64,000 bases of DNA from Paenibacillus sp. JJ-100 (GTDB lineage: Bacteria > Bacillota > Bacilli > Paenibacillales > Paenibacillaceae). The stretch is taken from contig NZ_CAOJCM010000002.1 in NCBI RefSeq assembly GCF_948329825.1, positions 744,001-808,000 on the forward strand, written 5' to 3'. This document shows positions 9,685 to 19,297 of the stretch, one piece after another (positions within the stretch are counted from its first letter, which is position 1; every line of letters starts with the position of its first letter). A program made the position numbers and the translations under genes. The notes beneath the pieces were generated by a model. The model ran no database searches and was not told the origin of the DNA. It saw nothing but the letters and a program-made list of their open reading frames with translations.

Positions 9685-10128
9685 CTAGACGGCATTTGAG
9701 AAATGTGCCTGCCACACAAAACCGGATAGCTGGCCAAGTCTGCGTTCAGTATCTTCAATCCAATCCTTATCCCCAGCTTTATGTGCGTAGCCCATAATAT
9801 CCAGTAGTAAATCGATTCGCTCTTCCACAGCTTCTTTCATTTGAGATTCCATCTCCTGATCCGTTGCATCCGGGCTTGCCAGAAGCTGCTCATGAAACAA
9901 GTCAGCTAGTTCATTCTGTTCTCCAAATGACACATGTTGCTTCGACGGCTGTTCACCCAGTTTGTTGATGCATTCTGTCAGATCTGGTTTCACTGGCGGA
10001 AGTACTTCATATGATACACAGTCTGTACAAGCAAAGACAGGTACGTTCCGAATCTCTACCTTTTTGGCATATACGACGGTTCTTAATTCCAATTCCATAA
10101 CATGGCCACATCTGCACGACTTGCGCAC
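9685..10128 (-). CDS. Hypothetical protein with N-terminal zinc-ribbon-like cysteines
   Basis: The 147-residue protein starts at GTG 10128, five bases after a perfect GAGGTGAT ribosome binding site. The first 40 residues hold CRCGH and later CTDC, a CxC...CxxC arrangement typical of a small zinc ribbon of the YgiT type. The rest is acidic and helical (about residues 65-135). I do not recognise a specific family. It stands alone on the minus strand upstream of ytxJ and may be cotranscribed with it. Confidence 0.75.
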   Translation of the reverse strand: MRKSCRCGHVMELELRTVVYAKKVEIRNVPVFACTDCVSYEVLPPVKPDLTECINKLGEQPSKQHVSFGEQNELADLFHEQLLASPDATDQEMESQMKEAVEERIDLLLDIMGYAHKAGDKDWIEDTERRLGQLSGFVWQAHFSNAV

Positions 10129-10377
10129 AACTGATCACCTCATTCGTTCTCTACTCTATATATGTACCATTCGACCTATTTCCGCCTAAATCCTGCTGTA
10201 AACTAAAGGTTGTACAAATTACCACTTTGGCCAGATGAAGGCTGTCGAATGCAGACTGCTGCTAATTGGAAAAGGCTTCATCCAGAAGAGTAATGTGTTT
10301 GCATGAAGCTACACAACGAATCTGATACAATATAAGTCATGATCTGCCAAATTCACTTTTAGAAGGAGAACTGACAT

Positions 10378-10911
10378 ATGAGACTAACAGGGCAAAAAGT
10401 CATTGCACTCGTTGATGAGGAATTTGAGGATCTGGAGCTGTGGTATCCGGTGCATCGTGTGCGCGAAGAAGGAGCCGAAGTACATCTGGCAGGAAAGCAA
10501 AAAGGAAAAACATATATCGGAAAATATGGGGTTCCTGCTGTAGCTGAATACAGCTTCGATGAACTCAGTAGCTCCGATTATGACGGAATTCTAGTCCCAG
10601 GCGGCTGGGCTCCAGACCAATTGCGGCGTTACCCCAAAGTGCTGGATCTCGTGAAGGAAATGCACGCAGATCACAAGCCAATCGGACAAATCTGCCATGC
10701 AGGCTGGGTGCTGATCTCTGCTAAAATTCTGGATGGAGTGACCGTTACATCTACACCAGGTATTCGGGATGACATGGAAAACGCAGGAGCAATCTGGAAG
10801 GATGAAGCGGTTGTCATTGACGGACACATCATCTCGGCTCGTCGTCCACCGGACCTTCCGCCGTACGGGAAAGCCTTCTGTGATGCACTTGCAGCCAAAG
10901 TTGGCAAATAA
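10378..10911 (+). CDS. DJ-1/PfpI family protein (type 1 glutamine amidotransferase-like)
   Basis: The 177-residue protein belongs to the PfpI/YraA group. It starts with a Rossmann-like KVIALVDEEFEDLELWYP, where the Glu after VDE is the conserved partner residue. It has ILVPGGWAPDQLRR and the nucleophile elbow GQICHAGW with the active-site cysteine. Members are stress-induced deglycases, proteases or chaperone-like proteins; the exact activity cannot be told from sequence. ATG 10378 follows AGAAGGAGAACTGAC. It is monocistronic, with a terminator just downstream. Confidence 0.88.
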   Translation: MRLTGQKVIALVDEEFEDLELWYPVHRVREEGAEVHLAGKQKGKTYIGKYGVPAVAEYSFDELSSSDYDGILVPGGWAPDQLRRYPKVLDLVKEMHADHKPIGQICHAGWVLISAKILDGVTVTSTPGIRDDMENAGAIWKDEAVVIDGHIISARRPPDLPPYGKAFCDALAAKVGK

Positions 10912-10937
10912 AAGTGAGATCAATGAACATAAGCAAA

Positions 10938-10975
10938 GAAAAACCGCTGTGCAAGAAACACACAGCGGTTTTTCT
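10938..10975. terminator. Terminator between the DJ-1 gene and ptsI
   Basis: An 11-bp perfect stem AAACCGCTGTG / CACAGCGGTTT (10941-10951, 10961-10971) is flanked by A and T runs. It can act for both convergent transcripts, although it sits 80 bases after ptsI. Confidence 0.8.
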
Positions 10976-11054
10976 GATATCTTTTGGGAAAAATGGTACA
11001 AAAATGAATATATTAATATAAAGGTATTAAACGTCTGCTAGTATACACTTTTCT

Positions 11055-12815
11055 TTAGGATGCGTTGGATCCGCTTTGATCATCAGGACTCCCGGTCGCA
11101 TCATTAAATGTTTGTAAACGCTGCTCAATATCACTGCTCGTTCTGAGGCTAAAACACTTGCGTGCTTCCTCTCTCGCATCCGTAGCCGTTGTATTCAAGA
11201 CCCTATGCTTCACACGCAGTAATGACTGCGGAGACATGCTTAAATGACGAATTCCCAGCTCCAACCATAACGGAATAGAACGCTCGTCCCCTGCCATCTC
11301 ACCGCACACACTCACATCAATTCCTGCCGAGTGTGCGGCGTCTACGGTCGTCCGCAGCATACGAAGTACAGCTGGATGATACGGATGGTACATATGGGCA
11401 ATCTGTTCGTTCATGCGATCTACAGCCAGCACATATTGAACCAGATCGTTCGTTCCGATACTGAAGAAATCAGCTTCTTCTGCAAGCAAATCTGCAATCA
11501 TGACAGCAGCAGGAACCTCAATCATAATACCGACTTGAATGTTTGAATCGTAGGTGAGGCCCCGCTCATCGAGATCAGCCATCGCTTCCCTAAGAACTTC
11601 ATTGGCCTGCTGGAGTTCTTCAACCGATGAGATCATTGGATACATAATCTTCACATTGCCAGCCGCACTCGCCCGTAGAATCGCTGTCAGCTGCGTTTTA
11701 AACAGGTCTTTGTGGTCCAAACTGACTCGAATAGATCGATATCCAAGGAACGGATTATCTTCTTCGGGCAATTCAAAATAATCAAGCTGTTTGTCCCCTC
11801 CGATGTCGAGTGTACGAATGACAACCGGCTGTCCTGCCGCTTTCTCTGCAACAAGTCGGTATACCTCATACTGTTCCTGTTCTCCGGGGAATGTCGCACG
11901 GTCCATATACAGAAATTCGGTGCGGAACAACCCTACTCCCTTCGCACCGTGCTTCAACGCCAAATCAAGTTCCTTCACGGAACTAATGTTGGAAGCGAGC
12001 TTAAATACTGTCCCGTCTTTGGTCACCGCATCAACGGTAGCGAGCACTTGCAATTGTTCTTTTTTCTTCAGCTCTTTGTTACGGAGCATTGTGTATCGTT
12101 CAATGGTTTTGCGATCGGGTTCAGTAAATACCAGTCCATTATCACCGTCCACTACCAACAAGTCTCCCGTTTCTACCGGCATGCCAGCACTCGCTTCCAA
12201 TCCGGAAACGAGAGGAATGCCCATGGCACGTGCCATGATGGCCGAGTGAGACGTCTTACCACCAATCAGGGTAACAATTCCCAGAACATAGCTTGGGTTA
12301 AGATGTGCCAGCTGCGATGGCGATAGCTCTTTGGCAACGAGAATATACGGCTGTGTATCTGAAGGAAGCGTAATCTCAGGTGCACCCAACAGATGCTTGA
12401 GCAGACGGTTGCCGACATCCTTGATGTCGATCGCCCGCTCTTTCATATATTCATCTTCCAGAAGATCAAACATGGTGACAAAATGATCTATTGCTTCTTT
12501 TACCGCAACTTCTGCCGCCTTGTACTGACGTTCAATGATACCTCGGATTTCGTTCATAAAAACCGGATCTTCCAAAATCGCCAGATGGGCGTCAAAGATA
12601 CTCGATTCTTCGGGTCCTACGACTTCCTTAAACTCATTTTTAATAAATTCAATCTCATCCTTCGATGTGCGTATCCCCTCATACAGCCGTTCGAATTCCT
12701 GGGCAAGATCTACTGAATCCATCTTCTGATCGGGCAGATCCCATTCCCAGCTGGGCAGGACAAATGCTTTGCCGATGGCGATGCCTGCAGCTCCATTGAT
12801 GCCTTGTATCTTCAT
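11055..12815 (-). CDS. ptsI: Phosphoenolpyruvate-protein phosphotransferase (PTS enzyme I)
   Basis: Enzyme I takes phosphate from PEP on a histidine and passes it to HPr, the first step of all PTS sugar uptake. The 586-residue protein shows the phospho-histidine motif GGKTSHSAIMAR at about residues 186-197. The PEP-binding barrel follows, with GVGLFRTEFLYMDR and the signature FFSIGTNDLVQYVLAVDR. A Ser/Asp-rich tail of about 25 residues extends beyond usual enzyme I. ATG 12815 overlaps the end of the PTS permease gene by four bases (ATGA), so the two are translationally coupled. There is no ptsH between them, unlike Bacillus ptsGHI. Confidence 0.96.
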   Translation of the reverse strand: MKIQGINGAAGIAIGKAFVLPSWEWDLPDQKMDSVDLAQEFERLYEGIRTSKDEIEFIKNEFKEVVGPEESSIFDAHLAILEDPVFMNEIRGIIERQYKAAEVAVKEAIDHFVTMFDLLEDEYMKERAIDIKDVGNRLLKHLLGAPEITLPSDTQPYILVAKELSPSQLAHLNPSYVLGIVTLIGGKTSHSAIMARAMGIPLVSGLEASAGMPVETGDLLVVDGDNGLVFTEPDRKTIERYTMLRNKELKKKEQLQVLATVDAVTKDGTVFKLASNISSVKELDLALKHGAKGVGLFRTEFLYMDRATFPGEQEQYEVYRLVAEKAAGQPVVIRTLDIGGDKQLDYFELPEEDNPFLGYRSIRVSLDHKDLFKTQLTAILRASAAGNVKIMYPMISSVEELQQANEVLREAMADLDERGLTYDSNIQVGIMIEVPAAVMIADLLAEEADFFSIGTNDLVQYVLAVDRMNEQIAHMYHPYHPAVLRMLRTTVDAAHSAGIDVSVCGEMAGDERSIPLWLELGIRHLSMSPQSLLRVKHRVLNTTATDAREEARKCFSLRTSSDIEQRLQTFNDATGSPDDQSGSNAS

Positions 12816-14692
12816 TCTACCCCTCCAACGTTCCTGTCATAGAGCACCACGGACATGACGGATGCCTGACCTTTCTTTACTTGCTTGAATGGAGCAAAAC
12901 TCCATGATTTTACACGATCCGGATTCGTAATAACCATCGGAGTCGTGAGTGATGCTGCCTGTTCACGTAATACCTCTAAATCAAATTTGATAAGTAGTTG
13001 TCCAGGCTCTACGGTATCCCCTTCCTGAACAAATGCCTCAAAATGTCCTTTAAGTTGTGAGGTGTCAATCCCGATATGCAGCAGGACCTCCACTCCCTCA
13101 CGTGTCGAAATGCCCAGCGCGTGCATCGTTGGGTAGAGGTGCATAATCGTTCCAAAAACAGGTGACACCAGCTCCCCACGCTCCGGTACAAAAGCAACAC
13201 CGTCCCCAACCAGCTTGGCTGCGAAAATCTGGTCTGGTACTTCCTCAATCGGAAGCATTCTACCCTGAACGGGTGCTGCAAACAACACCTGCTGCAAATC
13301 CCGTTCCAGCAGCTTCGCAATTTCTTCACGAATTAGCTCAGAATAGGTACCGAAAACCACTTGTACATTACCGCCGCCCAGCTTGATCAGCCCGGCTGAT
13401 CCCAGATTCTTCATGGCGCTTGTATCGATAAGGCGATCGTCATGTACCGTCAAACGCAGGCGTGTAATACATGCCTCAACTTGTACAATGTTACTTTTCC
13501 CACCCAATGCTTCCAAAATTAGAGGGGCCTGATAAGGGATATTCCCAACCCAATCCTCCAACATTGACCCTTCTTCTCGCCCAGGTGTTGGTATCTTGAA
13601 CGTACGAATCGTCCAGCGGAACAGGAAATAATAGGCCAGCCCATATAGTATGCCAATCGGGATAAGCTTCCAAGCATTCTCAGACAAATGGAAATTGAGT
13701 ATGTAATCAATAACGCCAGCTGAGTAAGAAAAGCCATGACGTATATCGAGCCAATAACTGAGCCACATGGCTACCCCAGACATCACTGCATGGACAATGA
13801 ATAGATAAGGTGCCGCAAAAAGAAAAGCAAATTCGATCTGCTCGGACACTCCTGTTAAAAAACATACAAGTGCGGAGGTAAGAAAAACCTTCTTGATCTT
13901 TGGTTTTAGATCTTCTCGGGCCTCCTGTATAATTGCCAATGCAATCGCAGGAATAGCAAACATCATAATCGGGAATAGTCCGGCCATAAAAAATCCCGCA
14001 GACGGATCACCTGCAAAGAAACGCGGCAAATCCCCTTGCACGATGTTACCGCTCGGCGTTTCATAGGTTCCTAGCTGGAACCAGAATACATTGTTGAGTA
14101 AATGGTGAAGTCCAAAAGCAACCAACACTCTGTACAACACGCCATAGATAAACAATCCGAAACCGCCAAGACTGTATTCCCATGTCGCAATGAAATTTAG
14201 CCCCTGTTGCGCGAGAGGCGCAATCCATAACATAAAGCAAGAAAACAGGGCTGAACAGAGCCCTACGATTAGTAAAACAAACCTAGAACCGCCGAAAAAT
14301 TGTAAAATTTCGGGCAGTTTGATGCTTTTGAACCGATTATGCATTCCACCGGCTAATGCACCGAGTATAATTCCAATTAACGAAGCAGGCTGCACCGTGC
14401 CATCCCCAAAGTTCCGAGTGACCTGATCATAAATGACGATACCTGCGAGCGCTGCAAGTCCCGCTTGACCTGCCTGGTTGGAGAGTCCTAGCGCCACGCC
14501 GACTGCGAACAAATAGGGCAAAAAATAAAAAATACCGTGTCCGGCCACGGTAGACACTTCACCAACAACTTCCATTCCCCAGGCGTTCCAGGGCAAACTG
14601 CCCACACTGAGCAAAATGGCTGCAGCGGGGAGGACCATTGTAGGCAACATAACTGCTCTGCCGAGCTGTTGCAAGGATCCGAGCCAATTCAT
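12812..14692 (-). CDS. PTS EIICBA permease, N-acetylglucosamine type
   Basis: This 626-residue membrane permease carries all three PTS domains. IIC spans about residues 1-370 with around ten membrane segments. IIB follows with the phospho-cysteine in VEACITRLR, and then IIA with the phospho-histidine in LLHIGIDTSQ. The IIC stretch GLHHLLNNVFWFQLG and the FMAGLFPIMMFAIP segment resemble NagE (GlcNAc) more than PtsG (glucose), so GlcNAc uptake is the best guess. The sugar-site motif usually reads TGVTEP; here it reads TGVSEQ, with the Glu kept and the Pro replaced. ATG 14692 follows AAAGGAGAGG. It is coupled to ptsI. Confidence 0.88.
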   Translation of the reverse strand: MNWLGSLQQLGRAVMLPTMVLPAAAILLSVGSLPWNAWGMEVVGEVSTVAGHGIFYFLPYLFAVGVALGLSNQAGQAGLAALAGIVIYDQVTRNFGDGTVQPASLIGIILGALAGGMHNRFKSIKLPEILQFFGGSRFVLLIVGLCSALFSCFMLWIAPLAQQGLNFIATWEYSLGGFGLFIYGVLYRVLVAFGLHHLLNNVFWFQLGTYETPSGNIVQGDLPRFFAGDPSAGFFMAGLFPIMMFAIPAIALAIIQEAREDLKPKIKKVFLTSALVCFLTGVSEQIEFAFLFAAPYLFIVHAVMSGVAMWLSYWLDIRHGFSYSAGVIDYILNFHLSENAWKLIPIGILYGLAYYFLFRWTIRTFKIPTPGREEGSMLEDWVGNIPYQAPLILEALGGKSNIVQVEACITRLRLTVHDDRLIDTSAMKNLGSAGLIKLGGGNVQVVFGTYSELIREEIAKLLERDLQQVLFAAPVQGRMLPIEEVPDQIFAAKLVGDGVAFVPERGELVSPVFGTIMHLYPTMHALGISTREGVEVLLHIGIDTSQLKGHFEAFVQEGDTVEPGQLLIKFDLEVLREQAASLTTPMVITNPDRVKSWSFAPFKQVKKGQASVMSVVLYDRNVGGVE

Positions 14693-14767
14693 GGCGACCT
14701 CTCCTTTCTATCCTAGATGGTAAGCTTTACGCAGCATTTTGTCAAAGCAAAAAGGGAATATCAAACA

Positions 14768-14802
14768 GGAAAAATCCCGCGTCTTTGGAAGAACACGGGA
14801 TA
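14768..14802 (-). terminator. Terminator after the CoA-binding protein gene
   Basis: On the minus strand the stem ATCCCGTGT / ACGCGGGAT (14793-14801, 14774-14782) is followed by a T run. It ends the aroA-side transcript before the PTS operon. Confidence 0.7.
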
Positions 14803-14852
14803 CTCGTTTCATAGCATAGAGACAGGCGTTACCATAACAATTGTACAACCTC

Positions 14853-15293
14853 TTAGTTGCGGCCAGCGCCCCGCAGAACGATAGAATCTTCTACTTTGAT
14901 ACAACGATTGGTTACAGCCGTCATGCCGTTCTCTGCGGCAATCTGGACAGCCTCATCGTTATGAATACCGAGTTGAAGCCATAATACATTCGCCTTAATG
15001 GCCGCAGCTTCACGAGCGATTTCTGCACAAAATTCCTCACGCCGAAACACATTAACAATGTCAACAGGTTCCGGGATATCGGCGAGTGTTGCATATACCT
15101 TCTCACCCAGAATCTCTCCTTGTGCTTGCGGATTAACAGGGATAATTCGATATCCCCTGCTCTGCATCGCTTCCGCCACCATGTACGAGGTGCGATCTGA
15201 CTTGTCTGATAAGCCGACAACAGCGATGTTGCCAGCATTGCGTAAGATGTGTCCAATTTCTTCTCGAGTAGGGTTGTTAAATTCCATGTTCAA
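14853..15293 (-). CDS. CoA-binding protein (YccU-like)
   Basis: The 146-residue protein is a single Rossmann domain of the CoA_binding_2 family. The nucleotide loop is NIAVVGLSDKSDRTSY at about residues 22-37, with VDIVNVFRR and NVLWLQLGIHN further on. The family binds CoA but its role is unknown. The start is probably TTG 15293, six to seven bases after AAAAGGA; an ATG two codons later (15287) is the alternative. It lies 30 bases downstream of aroA on the same strand and is followed by a terminator, so the two may be cotranscribed. Confidence 0.85.
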   Translation of the reverse strand: MNMEFNNPTREEIGHILRNAGNIAVVGLSDKSDRTSYMVAEAMQSRGYRIIPVNPQAQGEILGEKVYATLADIPEPVDIVNVFRREEFCAEIAREAAAIKANVLWLQLGIHNDEAVQIAAENGMTAVTNRCIKVEDSIVLRGAGRN

Positions 15294-15323
15294 GCACCAT
15301 CCTTTTCTGCTTAACGTGTTAAT

Positions 15324-16619
15324 TTACTCTTTTACCCACTGAACCGAGGCTCCAAGCACCTGCAAATGGTCAAAATATTGCGGATATGACTTGGCTACAT
15401 GGTGTGCATCCCGAATACGGAGAGGCTGCTTGGCACGTAAACCTACGACGGTTAGCGCCATAATAACACGATGGTCATAGTGAGCATTGATCTCTACACC
15501 GCCCTCAACACCTTCTGGACGTCCGTGTACAATAATCTCTGCCTGACGCTCCTCGACATTAGCTCCTGCCTTCCGCAGTTCATTCAAATAATCCGTTATT
15601 CGGTCACATTCCTTGTAGCGCAGGTTCTCTACATTATAAAACCGTGACGTGCCTTCCGCAAATACCGCTGCGGCTACCATGGCCAATACGGCGTCCGTAG
15701 CCGCATCTCCGTCAAATTCAATTGCCTTTAATCTGCCATTCCCACGCACATGAACCACATCATTCTCATGCGTAAGCGGTACTTCCATCATACGAAGCAC
15801 ATCTACAATAGCACGCTCCCCTTGCTTGCTCTGCTCCATCAGTCTAAGAATCTTCACATCAGACTGTGTAACCGCTGCGGCAGCAAGTACAGCAGCCGAA
15901 CCCGGATAGTCCCCTTGCACGGTGTAGGTTGTCGGCTTATAGGCCTGCCGACCAGGAACACGGAAGGACATATAATCATCGCTGGCATGAATGATGATGC
16001 CCGCTTGTGCTAGAACCTCCAGCGTCTGTCCAATAACTACTTTTGATTTGAGATCATGAAGAACCTCAATGGTGCTATCTTCTGCAAGCAGAGGGGTTAC
16101 AAACAGCAAAGCGCTCAAATATTGGGAACTCACCGAGCCTGACACACGGATATGTCCCCCCTTGGCATTGCCGCCCTTAATAGTTATTGGTAGACGTCCT
16201 TGCTGATGATGAACTTCTACGCCCATTTGACCCAGGGCATCGATCAGATCATCATGAGGTCGTTTGCCAAGAGAATCAGGGTACGTGTTCACAAATGTAA
16301 CTTCAGGGCACAGTGCTGTAACGCCCATAAGGAATCGAAGCACAGCACCCGCATTGCCTACGTTCAATTCGCGTACATCACGAGGACGGCTGCCAAAACC
16401 TTGAATTACAATTTTGGTGTCGTCTTCCTCCAGTACAGCGCCCAGATCACGAATACATCTGCGCATCGCATCACTATCCTCACTATGTGCCGGAAAATGA
16501 ATCGTGCTTGTTCCTTCTGCCAGCGCAGCAGCCAGCAGATAACGGGTGGTGTAGTTTTTGGAGGACAAAGCTCCAATCTCCCCATTCAGATTAGGGGTAG
16601 GTTTAACGATAACGTCCAT
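15324..16619 (-). CDS. aroA: 3-phosphoshikimate 1-carboxyvinyltransferase (EPSP synthase)
   Basis: EPSP synthase joins PEP to shikimate-3-phosphate in the sixth step of aromatic amino acid synthesis. The 431-residue protein contains LNVGNAGAVLRFLMGV (the LxxGNxGTxxR motif, with the usual Thr replaced by Ala), DSLGKRPHDDLIDAL, and near the end RYKECDRITDY and YDHRVIMAL. The NAGAVLR variant at the PEP site resembles the naturally glyphosate-tolerant class II enzymes. The start is ATG 16619, with AAGGAG nine bases upstream; the open frame to 16874 beyond it is not EPSP synthase sequence. In B. subtilis this part of the chromosome also holds aro genes beside ccpA. Confidence 0.93.
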   Translation of the reverse strand: MDVIVKPTPNLNGEIGALSSKNYTTRYLLAAALAEGTSTIHFPAHSEDSDAMRRCIRDLGAVLEEDDTKIVIQGFGSRPRDVRELNVGNAGAVLRFLMGVTALCPEVTFVNTYPDSLGKRPHDDLIDALGQMGVEVHHQQGRLPITIKGGNAKGGHIRVSGSVSSQYLSALLFVTPLLAEDSTIEVLHDLKSKVVIGQTLEVLAQAGIIIHASDDYMSFRVPGRQAYKPTTYTVQGDYPGSAAVLAAAAVTQSDVKILRLMEQSKQGERAIVDVLRMMEVPLTHENDVVHVRGNGRLKAIEFDGDAATDAVLAMVAAAVFAEGTSRFYNVENLRYKECDRITDYLNELRKAGANVEERQAEIIVHGRPEGVEGGVEINAHYDHRVIMALTVVGLRAKQPLRIRDAHHVAKSYPQYFDHLQVLGASVQWVKE

Positions 16620-16738
16620 GATATTTTGCTCCTTCATTGAGTGGATTAGTGAAGCAGTGTAAGGCCAAATTGACATCCCTTGTATCCCTTGGGTATCATA
16701 AGAGGCGTTAAGTCCATATAGAAAAGAGGGACCTGAAT

Positions 16739-17044
16739 ATGACACAAATAGCTGAAATTCAACCATCCGAACTACGCCGCCGTTTACAAGCGGGGGAAAA
16801 GCTTCAGATGATAGACGTCCGCGAGGACGAGGAAGTCGCGCAAGGCATGATTGACGGTGCCAAACACATTCCACTCGGACAGATTCCAGACCGCTTGTCT
16901 GAGATTGACAAGTCTGGTGAGATCATTCTCATCTGCCGCAGTGGTTACCGCAGTGAACGAGCTTGTGAATACTTGCAGCAGCTAGGGTACGATGGCTGTA
17001 AGAATATGGTCGGCGGTATGCTGGAGTGGCAGCAGGAGGATTAA
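16739..17044 (+). CDS. Rhodanese-like domain protein
   Basis: The 101-residue protein is a single rhodanese domain, with MIDVREDEEVAQGMIDGAKH at the N-terminus and the active-site loop ICRSGYRSERAC, whose first cysteine carries the persulfide. Such small proteins move sulfane sulfur or act as phosphatase-like sensors; the substrate is not evident. The ATG follows AGAGGGACC. It is monocistronic with a GC-rich terminator six bases after the stop, and it lies between the divergently read aroA and the convergent aroK. Confidence 0.88.
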   Translation: MTQIAEIQPSELRRRLQAGEKLQMIDVREDEEVAQGMIDGAKHIPLGQIPDRLSEIDKSGEIILICRSGYRSERACEYLQQLGYDGCKNMVGGMLEWQQED

Positions 17045-17052
17045 CTATAAAA

Positions 17053-17077
17053 GCGGGCCGCTTCGGCCCGTTTTTTA
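17053..17077 (+). terminator. Terminator after the rhodanese gene
   Basis: The hairpin CGGGCCG CTT CGGCCCG (17054-17070) is followed by six T residues. Confidence 0.85.
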
Positions 17078-17103
17078 GTTCACACTCTTCGGTGATCACA
17101 AGC

Positions 17104-17613
17104 TTAGACGCGGTAATGCGCTAAAATTAAACGAGTCACTTCGGCCGCAGACAGCGCAGTTGTATCCACCGTGTAGTGTGCAAAGCGATAGGCATCTTTT
17201 CGCTCTTCCATTATCATGCGAATCCGTTCCTCCGCATTACCTGCAAGCAGCGGACGATTCTCACAGCCACTCACACGTTCTACAATGACCTCAGGGTCTG
17301 CTGTGAGAGCAACAACCCATCCATTCGCTGTCATGGCTTCACAGTTATCAGGACGAAGTACAACGCCCCCTCCAGTCGCTATGACCTGTGCATCCTTCTC
17401 AAGTACCGAACATAACATCCGGTTCTCTACATCTCGGAAGTAAGCCTCTCCCTTGTCCGAAAATAGCTCAGGAATCGTACAGCCTTCCTTCTGTTCAACC
17501 GCGGCATCCACATCGATTAATGGATAGCCAAGCTCGCGTGAAAGCATCTCTGCAACGGTTGACTTACCTGTCCCCATCATGCCGATGAGAATAATATTTT
17601 TAGACTTGCTCAA
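17104..17613 (-). CDS. aroK: Shikimate kinase
   Basis: Shikimate kinase phosphorylates shikimate, the step before EPSP synthase, so it works with the nearby aroA. The P-loop is GMMGTGKSTVAEML and the shikimate-binding segments are PLIDVDAAVE, EAYFRDVENRM and ATGGGVVLRP; the lid contains ENRPLL. I place the start at TTG 17613 (169 residues), eight bases after AAAGGAG. A GTG at 17622 overlaps the ribosome binding site and cannot be used. It converges on the rhodanese gene. Confidence 0.93.
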   Translation of the reverse strand: MSKSKNIILIGMMGTGKSTVAEMLSRELGYPLIDVDAAVEQKEGCTIPELFSDKGEAYFRDVENRMLCSVLEKDAQVIATGGGVVLRPDNCEAMTANGWVVALTADPEVIVERVSGCENRPLLAGNAEERIRMIMEERKDAYRFAHYTVDTTALSAAEVTRLILAHYRV

Positions 17614-17813
17614 GATGTACACTCCTTTAATTCAAGCATTTCGTGAGCACTTTTGTCCTATCATAACACAGCCCTGCACATGGGGGAAGGCTATCACTGC
17701 ACAGTCTTCCTATCAGGTGCGTTTACAAGCACACCGGTTCTCGCCCAATATATCGTACCAAGGACGTCGTTGCTCATGAGATTCAGGTTTTCTGGATTCC
17801 AAGGCCTATATAT

Positions 17814-17855
17814 TAAAAAGGGACCTGGAGGTTACCGGTATAATCCGGTCCTCCA
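17814..17855 (-). terminator. Terminator after gnd
   Basis: On the minus strand the stem GGAGGACCGG / CCGGTAACCTCC (17845-17854, 17827-17838) is followed after a few bases by TTTTT. Confidence 0.7.
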
Positions 17856-17887
17856 AGCCCCGTATATTCATGCGTATGATTCGAAGA

Positions 17888-19297
17888 TTACTCCATCCAG
17901 TTGTGGTGGAAGCTGCCTTCTTTGTCCACACGTTTGAACGTGTGCGCGCCAAAGTAGTCACGTTGTGCCTGCAACAGGTTCGCTGGCAAACGCTCTGTAC
18001 GGTAGCTGTCGTAGTAGGACAATGCGCTGGAGAAGCCCGGTACCGGAATACCTTGTTTAACTGCCACAGCAATAACTTCACGCCATGCATCCTGGTAGGA
18101 TTCTACAATATTTTGGAAGTATGGATCAAGCAGCAGGTTTTTCAGCGCTGCGTCTTTGTCGTATGCTTCCTTGATGTTTTGCAGGAACTGTGAACGGATA
18201 ATGCATCCGCCGCGGAAGATCATCGCGATGTTGCCGTATTTCAGATCCCAGCCATATTCGTCGGATGCGGCACGCATCTGTGCGAAGCCTTGAGCGTAGG
18301 ATACGATTTTACTTGCGAACAGCGCTTTGCGCACGCTCTCGATGAACGCTTTTTTGTCACCCGAGAATGCTTCTGTCTTAGGTCCGTTCAGGATTTTACT
18401 TGCAGCGATACGCTCGTCTTTCATGGCCGACAAGAAACGGGAGAATACGGATTCCGTAATCATGGACAATGGTACGCCGAGATCCAGCGCGCTTTGGCTT
18501 GTCCATTTACCTGTTCCTTTTTGTCCAGCAGCATCCAGAATCACATCAACCATCGGTTTGCCTGTTTCTGGATCATATTTGGAGAAGATGTCCGCCGTGA
18601 TCTCAATCAGGTAACTGTCCAGTTCGCCTTGATTCCACTCTGTGAAGATTTCATGCAATTCCTCTACCGATACGTTCAGTACCGATTTCAGCAGGTGGTA
18701 TGCTTCACCGATCAATTGCATGTCCCCATACTCAATGCCGTTATGTACCATTTTCACATAGTGTCCAGCACCGTCTGGTCCGATATATGTACAACATGGA
18801 TCGTCACCGACTTTGGCCGAAATCGCCGTCAGAATCGGTTCCACCAGTTTATAAGCACTTTCCTGTCCGCCTGGCATAATGGAAGGGCCTTTCAATGCGC
18901 CTTCTTCTCCGCCGGATACACCTGTACCGATGAAGCGAATGCCTTTGTCTTCCAACTCTTTGCTGCGACGTACTGTGTCAGGGAAATATGCGTTTCCGCC
19001 GTCGATGATGATGTCCCCTTCATCCAAGTGAGGCAACAGCTGCTCAATGGTTGCGTCAGTAGCTTTACCTGCTTGTACCATAATCAGGATTTTGCGCGGG
19101 GATTCCAGAGAGGCTACGAATTCTTCAATGGAGAATGCACCTGTCAGGTTTCTGCCCTCGGCTTCTTTCAATAGGTCATGTGTTTTTTCAGGGGAACGGT
19201 TGAATACCGATACTGAAAATCCTCTGCTCTCAATATTAAAGGCCAAATTTTTACCCATGACTGCCAGGCCGATTACGCCGATTTGTTGTTTTGTCAT
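17888..19297 (-). CDS. gnd: 6-phosphogluconate dehydrogenase (decarboxylating)
   Basis: The enzyme oxidises 6-phosphogluconate to ribulose-5-phosphate in the pentose phosphate pathway and yields NADPH. The 469-residue protein matches the B. subtilis enzyme in length and shows [17 protein letters not shown] (dinucleotide fold), the catalytic region [17 protein letters not shown], and the family signature [13 protein letters not shown]. The NADP-specificity loop FNRSPEKT carries the Arg-Ser pair. I use ATG 19297, five bases after GGAGG; an ATG at 19309 is also possible and would add four residues. It is monocistronic with a terminator downstream. Confidence 0.95.
   Translation of the reverse strand: MTKQQIGVIGLAVMGKNLAFNIESRGFSVSVFNRSPEKTHDLLKEAEGRNLTGAFSIEEFVASLESPRKILIMVQAGKATDATIEQLLPHLDEGDIIIDGGNAYFPDTVRRSKELEDKGIRFIGTGVSGGEEGALKGPSIMPGGQESAYKLVEPILTAISAKVGDDPCCTYIGPDGAGHYVKMVHNGIEYGDMQLIGEAYHLLKSVLNVSVEELHEIFTEWNQGELDSYLIEITADIFSKYDPETGKPMVDVILDAAGQKGTGKWTSQSALDLGVPLSMITESVFSRFLSAMKDERIAASKILNGPKTEAFSGDKKAFIESVRKALFASKIVSYAQGFAQMRAASDEYGWDLKYGNIAMIFRGGCIIRSQFLQNIKEAYDKDAALKNLLLDPYFQNIVESYQDAWREVIAVAVKQGIPVPGFSSALSYYDSYRTERLPANLLQAQRDYFGAHTFKRVDKEGSFHHNWME

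Noticed and set aside
10220..10320. Imperfect inverted repeat GATGAAGGCT...AGGCTTCATC upstream of the DJ-1 gene
   Set aside because: Only seven bases pair cleanly and the loop is long; no known operator matches.
16620..16874. Upstream extension of aroA
   Set aside because: ATG 16619 has AAGGAG upstream, and the extension overlaps the start region of the rhodanese gene without family similarity.
18290..19174. 294-codon frame antisense to gnd
   Set aside because: gnd is certain on the other strand and the frame has no start signal.
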